Positions 58,535 to 64,000 of a stretch of 64,000 nt of DNA are shown here, in pieces (position 1 is the stretch's first letter; the number at the start of each line of letters is the position of its first letter). The DNA is from an uncultured Bacteroides sp. (lineage in GTDB: Bacteria > Bacteroidota > Bacteroidia > Bacteroidales > Bacteroidaceae). The stretch is taken from NCBI GenBank assembly GCA_944320945.1, contig CALUJK010000030.1, forward strand, positions 1 to 64,000, in the 5' to 3' direction. The notes under the pieces are model-generated. The model was not told where the DNA came from. It searched no databases and saw only the letters and a list, made by a program, of their open reading frames with translations. The translations under genes were made by a program, and so were the position numbers.

Positions 58535-58742
58535 AGTTAACGAGGGAACGAGTTAACGAGGCCACAAGGAAGTTTTAGACAGAAAAACATATTTAGTTGA
58601 CGAGGGGACAAGTTAACGAGACAACGAGGAGGTATAGTAGTCAAGACTTACTCTGACTCAAATTAGACTTGAAACTTCTGCCCTTTTGTACTTCTGTCTA
58701 AAATCCTCCTTGTGGCCTCGTTAACTTGTCCCCTTGTCAACT
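58535..58742. mobile_element. MITE-like inverted-repeat element between the PL21 operon and miaB
   Basis: Left arm 58535-58584 and right arm 58692-58742 are inverted copies over about 50 bp (AGTTAACGAGGCCACAAGGA near the inner left, CCTTGTGGCCTCGTTAACTT on the right), enclosing about 107 nt with no gene. The arms carry the same GTTAACGAG/ACAAGG words as the elements at 20772-20917 and 22877-23299. The right arm contains the miaB stop codon. As RNA it would form a long hairpin between two convergent genes and could act as a terminator. Confidence 0.7.
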
Positions 58743-60113
58743 ATCTAAAACCTCTACCCCTTTCAGCGTCGCCGAACTGGACTCCGTGATGCGCACCTGC
58801 ACAAGGTCACCGATGTGATGCGTACCGCGGTCGAACACCACCACACGATTCTGCTCCGTGCGGCCAAACAACTGGTCGCGGCTACGCTTGGACACACCTT
58901 CCACCAACACCTCGTATGTACGCCCCACGCAGCGGGCATTCGACTCGGCAGAGAGCCGGTTTTGCAAGGCAATAATTTCGTTGAGACGGCGTACTTTTAC
59001 CTCTTCGGGCACATCGTCGGGCAAGCGCTTCGACGCATACGTGCCGGGGCGTTCGGAATATTTGAACATGAACGCCGAGTCATATTTGCACTCCTCCATC
59101 AGGCTGAGCGAAAGCTGATGGTCCTCCTCGCGTTCACTATGAAAACCGGAGAATATGTCCGTAGAAAGTCCGCAATCGGGAATGATACGACGAATGGCCT
59201 CTACACGCTCCAGATACCATTCGCGGTCATACTTACGGTTCATCAGTTTCAAGATGCGAGTACTGCCACTCTGCACCGGCAGATGGATGTGACGACACAC
59301 ATTCGGCTCTTCGGCAATGACGTGCAGCGTCTCGTCACTCATATCCTTGGGATGGGACGTAGTGAAACGGATGCGCATGCCGGGCGCTGAACGTGCCACC
59401 GTACGCAACAGTTCGGGGAAGGTGACCACCGTGCCGTCCGGACGTTCGAAACGATACGAATTGACATTCTGTCCCAACAGCGTTACTTCTTTATACCCCT
59501 TGGCAGCCAAATCCGCCACCTCGCGCAGGATGCTCTCCACGTCGCGACTGCGTTCACGCCGACGAGTGTAGGGCACAATGCAATAGGTACAGAAATTATT
59601 ACACCCGCGCATGATGGAGACAAATCCCGATATGTGATTGCCACAAATGCGCGACGGGATGATGTCGCGATACGTCTCAGTCGTGGACAGTTCCACGTCG
59701 ATGGCCTTTTCGCCCGCCTCGGCAGCGGCAATCAGATGCGGCAGACTGAGGTAGGCATCGGGACCCGCCACAAGGTCCACGTGGTGATGAGTGATGAGAT
59801 TCTCTTTGACCCGCTCCGCCATACAGCCCAGTACACCCACCAGCAGATGCGGACGCTTGCGCCGCAGGGAGTGGAAGAACTCCAGCCGGTTCAGAATCTT
59901 CTGCTCCGCATTGTCGCGGATGGAGCAGGTGTTCAGAAAGACGGCATCGGCGTCATCCAAATTGTCAGTCACTTCGTAACCCGCCACTTTCATGACGGAA
60001 GCTACCACTTCACTATCGGCCACATTCATCTGGCAGCCGTAGGTTTCGATGAACAGCTTCTTGCTTTCATCGGCAGTTGCAGATTTAAAGTCTGCTTCCG
60101 GATTCTTTTCCAT
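58737..60113 (-). CDS. miaB: tRNA-2-methylthio-N6-dimethylallyladenosine synthase
   Basis: A 458-aa radical-SAM methylthiotransferase. The N-terminal UPF0004 domain has YGCQMNVADSE, NTCSIRDNAE and LGCMAER with three cluster-binding Cys. The radical-SAM motif CNNFCTYCIVPYTRRRERSR follows, and a C-terminal TRAM domain ends the protein. It adds a methylthio group to i6A37 of tRNA. The TGA stop falls within the right arm of the inverted-repeat element, so the last residue or two may derive from it. Promoter at 60140-60169. Confidence 0.95.
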   Translation of the reverse strand: MEKNPEADFKSATADESKKLFIETYGCQMNVADSEVVASVMKVAGYEVTDNLDDADAVFLNTCSIRDNAEQKILNRLEFFHSLRRKRPHLLVGVLGCMAERVKENLITHHHVDLVAGPDAYLSLPHLIAAAEAGEKAIDVELSTTETYRDIIPSRICGNHISGFVSIMRGCNNFCTYCIVPYTRRRERSRDVESILREVADLAAKGYKEVTLLGQNVNSYRFERPDGTVVTFPELLRTVARSAPGMRIRFTTSHPKDMSDETLHVIAEEPNVCRHIHLPVQSGSTRILKLMNRKYDREWYLERVEAIRRIIPDCGLSTDIFSGFHSEREEDHQLSLSLMEECKYDSAFMFKYSERPGTYASKRLPDDVPEEVKVRRLNEIIALQNRLSAESNARCVGRTYEVLVEGVSKRSRDQLFGRTEQNRVVVFDRGTHHIGDLVQVRITESSSATLKGVEVLDS

Positions 60114-60139
60114 ATTGATATATTACTATGTTTCGGCCA

Positions 60140-60169
60140 CAAAGATACGGCTTCTCACCCGAAAAACAA
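60140..60169 (-). promoter_or_regulatory. Promoter of miaB
   Basis: On the minus strand TTG (60169-60167), 19 nt, TATCTTTG (60147-60140), about 27 nt before the start codon. Confidence 0.65.
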
Positions 60170-60192
60170 GGTTTGACAATGTGACACTTTGC

Positions 60193-60227
60193 ATTTTCCA
60201 ATCGCTGAGAATCGTTTATTTCCGACC
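60193..60227 (-). repeat. 35-bp dispersed motif, copy 2 (inverse)
   Basis: Reverse complement of 51164-51198 with about two differences; on the minus strand it reads GGTCGGAAATAA then ACGATT-CTCA-GCGATT. It lies just upstream of the miaB promoter, pointing toward it. Confidence 0.6.
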
Positions 60228-60351
60228 AAAGGGACGATTCGTCGGGAAAATCCGTTAACATTTCCGTTAACCAACAGACATACAAGCGGATAAAGAAATC
60301 CGTACATCTCTAAAAAATCGGGAACAGGTCGGAAAATAAAAAGATATGACA

Positions 60352-60440
60352 GTGGAAAGAGCCGAACGTATTCCGTTCATGCTCCGAATATATATCGTTC
60401 ATGCTTCGAACGTGTTCGGAACAAACCCCGAAAGTGCTTC
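60352..60440. repeat. Inverted/direct repeat cluster related to the palindromic spacer elements
   Basis: Contains CGTTCATGCTCCGAA and CGTTCATGCTTCGAA as a direct repeat, and GCCGAAC/GTTCGGAAC-type inverted arms. TTCGAACGTGTTCGG resembles TTCGAACACGTTCGG at 36536-36550. It is more diverged than copies 1 and 2, and the relation is tentative. Confidence 0.45.
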
Positions 60441-60714
60441 TTGGTTACGACAAACGTGTTTCGCACTGCATAAATATACATTGGATGCTGCATATTTATG
60501 CGCTCTCAGCATTACGGATGAATAAATATACAGAATCCGACTGTTAACAAAACCTACTTTGGCCGATTGCAGGAAAAAGACAGTAAGCAGATTACCGCAT
60601 ATCACAGCATTCTGACAGCAAATAGGCGAATAGACGTGCAAACAGATATTTCCCCAATACTGCATGAACGTTATTTAAATAATGTTAACCGTTCAAACAT
60701 TTTCTCTTACAGTC

Positions 60715-60746
60715 TTGTGCATTTTAGAATAATTTTACAAATTTGC
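60715..60746 (+). promoter_or_regulatory. Promoter of small RNA 2
   Basis: TTG (60715-60717), 20 nt, CAAATTTGC (60738-60746), one mismatch from TAnnTTTGC. Its distance to the terminator parallels small RNA 1. Confidence 0.55.
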
Positions 60747-60751
60747 GCAAT

Positions 60752-60828
60752 GAAAGAAACATTAGATTTTTTCATAGTTAAGGTTTAGGTTAAAAAACTA
60801 AGGGGAGCTGTGAAGCTGCCCTTTTTTT
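60752..60828 (+). ncRNA. Candidate small RNA 2 (about 75 nt)
   Basis: Runs from a promoter to a hairpin terminator (GGGGAGCT, 4-nt loop, AGCTGCCC, T7 at 60802-60828). The body TTTTTCATAGT, then AGGTTTAGGTTAA, aligns with small RNA 1, so the two are likely members of one family. The next gene has its own consensus promoter downstream, which favours an independent RNA. Confidence 0.6.
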
Positions 60829-60890
60829 ATTTGCATGGCAGAGTTAGTAGAAAGCGTTTCACCAACTCCGCCATTTATTTTGCCTAAATG

Positions 60891-60921
60891 TTGTCTGTCA
60901 TTTGTTTAATAATTACCTTTG
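60891..60921 (+). promoter_or_regulatory. Promoter of the 60949-62868 gene pair
   Basis: TTG (60891-60893), 20 nt, TACCTTTG (60914-60921), 27 nt before the ATG. Confidence 0.65.
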
Positions 60922-60948
60922 GGGAAAATTTAAATACACATAACCGTT

Positions 60949-61362
60949 ATGGACGAATTTGTACAGTTTCTGTTCGTGATTGCCATCATTGCCGTAGGCA
61001 TCGTGCAGCAATACCGCAAAGAGGCACGCAAGAAGAAAGCGGAGCAACCGCCCATTCCGCCCGTCACCTCCACGTCGTGGCCACCCGAACCGGAAGAAAC
61101 GGACGAGACTTACGGCGGGTATATCCCCGCAGCACCGGAACCGGAAACTGCACCGAAACCTGCGCCGAAACCGTTCATCGAACCCGCCGTCCATAAAACA
61201 GCGCCTCACCCCCCACAACGGAAGCAGGCAGTCGCTACACCACCGGTCAACAATGTACCAGCCACACCGACAGGCGCTACCGAAGACTACGGCATCCACT
61301 CCGTGGAAGAGGCACGGCGTGCCATTATCTGGTCTGAAATACTCAATCGAAAAACAATATAA
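60949..61362 (+). CDS. Small membrane-anchored proline-rich protein
   Basis: A 137-aa protein with one N-terminal transmembrane helix (FVQFLFVIAIIAVGIVQQY), a basic patch (RKEARKKKAEQ), a long Pro/Ala/Glu-rich linker (about 33-110) and a short conserved-looking C terminus (HSVEEARRAIIWSEILNRK). The function is not known to me. It lies 9 nt before the CoA-transferase gene and shares its promoter, so a link to acetate/succinate metabolism is possible but unsupported otherwise. Confidence 0.7.
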   Translation: MDEFVQFLFVIAIIAVGIVQQYRKEARKKKAEQPPIPPVTSTSWPPEPEETDETYGGYIPAAPEPETAPKPAPKPFIEPAVHKTAPHPPQRKQAVATPPVNNVPATPTGATEDYGIHSVEEARRAIIWSEILNRKTI

Positions 61363-61371
61363 AAACGCACT

Positions 61372-62868
61372 ATGGCATTCAAACACATCTCAGCAGCAGA
61401 AGCTGCCAGCCTCATCAAGCATGGCTATAACATTGGCTTGAGCGGATTTACACCCGCAGGAACCGCCAAGGCCGTCACGGCCGAACTGGCAAAGATTGCA
61501 GAAGCGGAACACGCTAAGGGAAATCCTTTCCAGGTAGGTATCTTTACCGGCGCATCGACAGGCGACTCGTGCGACGGCGTTCTGACGCGTGCCAAGGCTA
61601 TCCGCTACCGGGCGCCCTACACGACGAACCCCGACTTCCGCAAGGCGGTGAACAACGGCGAAATAGCGTACAATGACATACACCTGTCGCAAATGGCGCA
61701 AGAGGTGCGCTACGGATTCATGGGCAAGGTGGACGTGGCCATCATCGAAGCATGCGAAGTGACCGACGACGGAAAAATCTATCTGACTGCTGCCGGAGGT
61801 ATCGCTCCCACCATTTGCCGACTGGCAGACAAAATCATCATCGAGCTGAATGCTGCCCACAGCAAGGCTGCCATGGGGCTGCACGACGTTTACGAACCAC
61901 TCGACCCGCCTTACCGTCGCGAAATCCCCATCACCAAGCCTAACGACCGCATCGGCTTGCCCTATATCCAGGTAGACCCGAAGAAGATTGTGGGCATCGT
62001 CGATACCAACTGGCCCGACGAGGCACGCGCATTCTCGGCTCCCGACCCGCTGACGGACAAAAGCGGGCAGAACGTAGCAGACTTCTTAGTGGCAGACATG
62101 AAGCGGGGCATCATTCCGCCGACATTCCTGCCGTTGCAGTCGGGTGTGGGCAACATTGCCAACGCCGTGCTCAGCGCATTGGGACACAGTACGGCCATTC
62201 CACCATTCGAAGTTTATACGGAAGTGATTCAGAACGCCGTCATCGGACTTATCCGCGACGGACGGGTGAAGTTTGCATCGGGCTGTTCACTGACGGTGAC
62301 AAACGACTGCCTGAACGAGGTATATCGCGATATGGACTTCTTCCGCGACAAGCTGGTGCTCCGTCCGTCGGAAATCTCCAACAGTCCGGAGATTGTGCGC
62401 CGACTGGGTATCATCTCCATCAACACAGCCATCGAAGCCGACATCTACGGCAATGTAAACTCCACGCACATCGGCGGCACGAAGATGATGAACGGCATCG
62501 GCGGAAGCGGTGACTTTACGCGCAATGCATACATTTCCATCTTCACCTGCCCGTCTGTGGCCAAGGAGGGGAAAATCAGTGCCATCGTGCCGATGGTGTC
62601 ACACGAAGACCATTCGGAACACGATGTCAACATCATCGTCACCGAACAGGGTGTGGCAGACTTGCGCGGCAAGAGCCCGAAGGAACGTGCACAGACCATC
62701 ATCGAGAACTGTGTACACCCAGACTACAAGAACATCTTGTGGGATTACCTGAAACTGACCGACGGCAAAGCACAAACGCCGCACTGCATCCGTGCCGCCC
62801 TCGCCATGCACGCCGAACTGGCCAAGAGCGGAGATATGCGCAATGTGGACTGGGCGCAGTATAAGTAA
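61372..62868 (+). CDS. Acetyl-CoA hydrolase/transferase (succinyl-CoA:acetate CoA-transferase type)
   Basis: A 498-aa class I CoA-transferase. It opens with FKHISAAEAASLIKHGYNIG. It has the GVGNIANAVLSALG glycine-rich CoA loop and the likely catalytic Glu in FEVYTEVIQ. The C-terminal segment has GGSGDFTRNAY and VSHEDHSEHDVNIIVTEQG. It resembles Cat1/AarC enzymes that move CoA between succinate and acetate (or hydrolyse acetyl-CoA). In Bacteroides this could serve acetate or propionate formation. Second gene of a two-gene operon. Confidence 0.9.
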   Translation: MAFKHISAAEAASLIKHGYNIGLSGFTPAGTAKAVTAELAKIAEAEHAKGNPFQVGIFTGASTGDSCDGVLTRAKAIRYRAPYTTNPDFRKAVNNGEIAYNDIHLSQMAQEVRYGFMGKVDVAIIEACEVTDDGKIYLTAAGGIAPTICRLADKIIIELNAAHSKAAMGLHDVYEPLDPPYRREIPITKPNDRIGLPYIQVDPKKIVGIVDTNWPDEARAFSAPDPLTDKSGQNVADFLVADMKRGIIPPTFLPLQSGVGNIANAVLSALGHSTAIPPFEVYTEVIQNAVIGLIRDGRVKFASGCSLTVTNDCLNEVYRDMDFFRDKLVLRPSEISNSPEIVRRLGIISINTAIEADIYGNVNSTHIGGTKMMNGIGGSGDFTRNAYISIFTCPSVAKEGKISAIVPMVSHEDHSEHDVNIIVTEQGVADLRGKSPKERAQTIIENCVHPDYKNILWDYLKLTDGKAQTPHCIRAALAMHAELAKSGDMRNVDWAQYK

Positions 62869-62890
62869 CAAATCAAGAAATAAATAGGTC

Positions 62891-63235
62891 GTGAGATATT
62901 TTTATATTTTATTTCTCGCAATGCTTTTGTGCAGCAGCTGCCACATCAGCAAAGAAGTAAGCCGATTCTCCACACACCCCATCGAATTGGGAATGGACAA
63001 GGCACAATTTATCAGGGTATATGGGACTCCTTACAGTCAGACTGTCAGCAAGAATGAGAAAGGGGAACTACAAGAGATTCTTTTCTATAAAGAAACACTA
63101 ATCGGAGTTCAGTGGTGCATGGTAACCACATCATTCACCTTTATCAACTCCAAACTGATAAAACAGGAATTCGTAAAAGAAGAGCAAATAAATACTTCTT
63201 GCGACTGTAATAAATACTTCTCGCGACAAAAATAA
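62891..63235 (+). CDS. Small lipoprotein with BamE/SmpA-like segment
   Basis: A 114-aa protein starting with GTG (62891), 22 nt after the CoA-transferase gene. The hydrophobic N terminus ends LLCSSCH, an atypical lipobox with Cys17. ELGMDKAQFIRVYGTPYS resembles the BamE/SmpA 'lGMtkxqVxxxlGxP' motif, followed by beta strands (LFYKETLIGVQWCMVTTSFT). The C terminus has CDCNKYF. It is probably an outer-membrane lipoprotein; a BamE role is only suggested. Confidence 0.65.
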   Translation: MRYFYILFLAMLLCSSCHISKEVSRFSTHPIELGMDKAQFIRVYGTPYSQTVSKNEKGELQEILFYKETLIGVQWCMVTTSFTFINSKLIKQEFVKEEQINTSCDCNKYFSRQK

Positions 63236-63259
63236 ATAAGGATAAAAATTCTTGATGAA

Positions 63260-63307
63260 AAAACGATGAAGCCGTAAGCACATAGCAAATGACGCTTACG
63301 GCTTCAT
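63260..63307 (-). terminator. Terminator of the small-protein/retropepsin locus
   Basis: ATGAAGCCGTAAGC (63266-63279) and GCTTACGGCTTCAT (63294-63307) form a perfect 14-bp stem. Leftward it is followed by T6 (A run near 63258-63263). It may also end the plus-strand lipoprotein transcript. The right arm and following TAGTTTCAAATA resemble 63971-63995. Confidence 0.8.
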
Positions 63308-63374
63308 TAGTTTCAAATAGTAGTACTATAAATTTTATCTTTAGTAAGATTAACAAAGATAAGATCCTATTCAT
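63308..63374 (-). pseudogene. Remnant of a second MNRILSLL-type small gene
   Basis: On the minus strand from 63374 the sequence reads ATGAATAGGATCTTATCTTT, nearly identical to the start of the gene at 63919 (ATGAATAGAATCTTGTCTTT). It diverges after about eight codons and runs straight into the terminator. It looks like the 5' end of a duplicated copy whose remainder has been lost. Confidence 0.55.
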
Positions 63375-63591
63375 TCTCTTTTACCCCACAAGAGTCAACT
63401 GCAAAAATGGAATCAATAATACACAAGGAACTACCTGTATCTATCAACGATAAAATAGGATAGCTACTCTCTTTGTTCATAACCTATGTTTCTGCATACA
63501 TAAACTTATCTTTGAATATAAGTTTAGATTGCGCCTTTATCGATGTTCCGATTGTTAGCGCAATAACTAATGGTAGCAAACGAAGTTCCAT
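63367..63591 (-). pseudogene. Broken retropepsin-like aspartic protease gene
   Basis: Not an intact frame. From ATG 63591 the minus strand encodes a signal peptide (MELRLLPLVIALTIGTSIKA, Gln) and KLIFKDKFMYAET, then an in-frame TAG at 63486-63484. It resumes as VMNKESSYPILSLIDTGSSL and CIIDSIFAVDSCGVKENE, then a second TAG at 63369-63367. LIDTGSS is the aspartic-protease active-site motif of retropepsin-like Bacteroidetes proteins, which are normally much longer. It starts 1 nt after the upstream small gene, so the pair was an operon. The 3' part is missing and replaced by the MNRILSLL remnant. Confidence 0.65.
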
Positions 63592-63592
63592 A

Positions 63593-63919
63593 CTATTTAA
63601 AGAATACGTTTTTTAAAATGTTACCCAACCATGGATCTTTAATGCTCTCTTTGAAAGCATCATATTTTTTAGGTTTAAATACGTTTTTATAAATATCTCT
63701 TTGATAAAAATGCACAGAATCACAATGCATTATAAGCCTATGAAATATAGAGTCTGTAATGTTCTCATCTATTTGAAATGTATCTTTCTCTATTTGCATT
63801 GTGTCTTCATTTATATTTATTTGTGCAATACTTGCATGAATAGCAGTCTTATTAATTTGAGTAAATAAAAAATGACTGCTAAGAAAAGGAACAAATAGTA
63901 AAGACAAGATTCTATTCAT
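63593..63919 (-). CDS. Small exported protein of unknown function
   Basis: A 108-aa protein; start taken at ATG 63919 (MNRILSLLFVPFLSSHFLFT, a signal-like N terminus). An ATG at 63937 would add six residues. The mature part is acidic, then basic (ININEDTMQIEKDTFQIDEN; FKPKKYDAFKESIKDPWLGN). I recognise no domain. Its stop is 1 nt from the start of the broken retropepsin-like gene. It could be a propeptide-like or accessory partner of that protease (inference). Confidence 0.55.
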   Translation of the reverse strand: MNRILSLLFVPFLSSHFLFTQINKTAIHASIAQININEDTMQIEKDTFQIDENITDSIFHRLIMHCDSVHFYQRDIYKNVFKPKKYDAFKESIKDPWLGNILKNVFFK

Positions 63920-63937
63920 AGAACATTTTTTTGACAA

Positions 63938-64000
63938 AAAATATCATATCGCGCTAAATAAAAAAATAGCACTTACAGCTTCATCAGTTCTAAACATACC
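63938..64000. other. Window edge with a second copy of the terminator arm
   Basis: CTTACAGCTTCATCAGTTCTA near the edge resembles 63295-63316 (CTTACGGCTTCATTAGTTTC), supporting a tandem duplication of this locus. Without the next bases the unit cannot be completed. Confidence 0.4.

Larger units (their letters stand above)
60170..60948. other. Long repeat-rich spacer with a small RNA gene
   Basis: About 780 nt without a protein gene. In order it holds the inverse copy of the 35-bp motif (60193-60227), paired GTTAAC words (60255-60271), an inverted-repeat cluster (60352-60440), a perfect hairpin GCATAAATAT/ATATTTATGC (60468-60477 and 60492-60501), small RNA 2 with its promoter and terminator (60715-60828), and the promoter of the next gene (60891-60921). 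Short frames across 60399-60665 look random. Confidence 0.6.

Noticed and set aside
63144..63374. A 76-codon minus-strand frame starting MNRILSLL
   Set aside because: Only its first eight codons match the real gene at 63919; it then runs through a strong terminator and antisense to the small lipoprotein gene. I list it as a remnant instead.
1..64000. CRISPR array, tRNA or rRNA genes, transposase genes
   Set aside because: No regular 25-40-nt repeat/spacer pattern, no cloverleaf with T-loop GTTCRANNC that I could close, and no transposase-like protein was found.

Overview
The window looks like chromosomal DNA of a gut Bacteroides, most likely near the B. stercoris/B. eggerthii/B. clarus group (species level is inference). 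Evidence: a SusC/SusD pair, BACON, DUF4595, DUF3098 and PepSY-like lipoproteins, the single-cytochrome succinate dehydrogenase/fumarate reductase, and many promoters of the Bacteroidetes type (TTTG or TTG, 19-21 nt, then TAnnTTTG). I saw no rRNA, tRNA, CRISPR array or transposase gene.
Layout. (1) 400-9185, minus strand: a tight nine-gene operon resembling a compact type II fatty-acid/aryl-polyene cluster: GNAT-type protein, ketosynthase, ACP, two hotdog dehydratases, CrtI/retinol-saturase-like flavoprotein, FabG-like reductase, hotdog thioesterase and a DUF5686 outer-membrane protein. (2) 9245-18746: a GH3 glycosidase, a PG1098-family methyltransferase on the other strand, and susD/susC. (3) 19319-24145: a PAP2 phosphatase diverging from sdhC-sdhA-sdhB. 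A four-helix-bundle (23S-rRNA-intervening-sequence type) gene inside terminal inverted repeats is lodged between sdhA and sdhB. (4) 24285-33721: a small RNA, a PepSY-like lipoprotein, an S41 protease, coaD, an M64 peptidase lipoprotein, parE and a DUF4595 lipoprotein. (5) 34300-43990: a second GNAT-type paralog, an EamA transporter, a frameshifted Fic gene, a Sel1-repeat protein, metK, an EEP hydrolase, and an RDD-domain gene split by an in-frame amber codon. (6) 44082-49436, minus strand: housekeeping block ftsX, DUF3098, uppP, truB, queA, folK, preceded by a methyltransferase. (7) 49584-58529: a DUF4038/GH140-like protein diverging from three tandem PL21 heparinase II genes. (8) 58535-64000: a MITE-like inverted-repeat element abutting miaB, a repeat-rich spacer with a second small RNA of the same family, a CoA-transferase, a small lipoprotein, and a decayed retropepsin-like locus.
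Most unusual: the inverted-repeat family (one copy carrying the four-helix-bundle gene, two without a gene, one of which supplies the miaB stop codon); the two-member small-RNA family; the triple PL21 array with no SusCD or sulfatase beside it; the Fic gene broken in a G6 tract at its auto-inhibitory motif; and several dispersed intergenic repeats, including a leader duplication linking 38-240 with 38009-38212.
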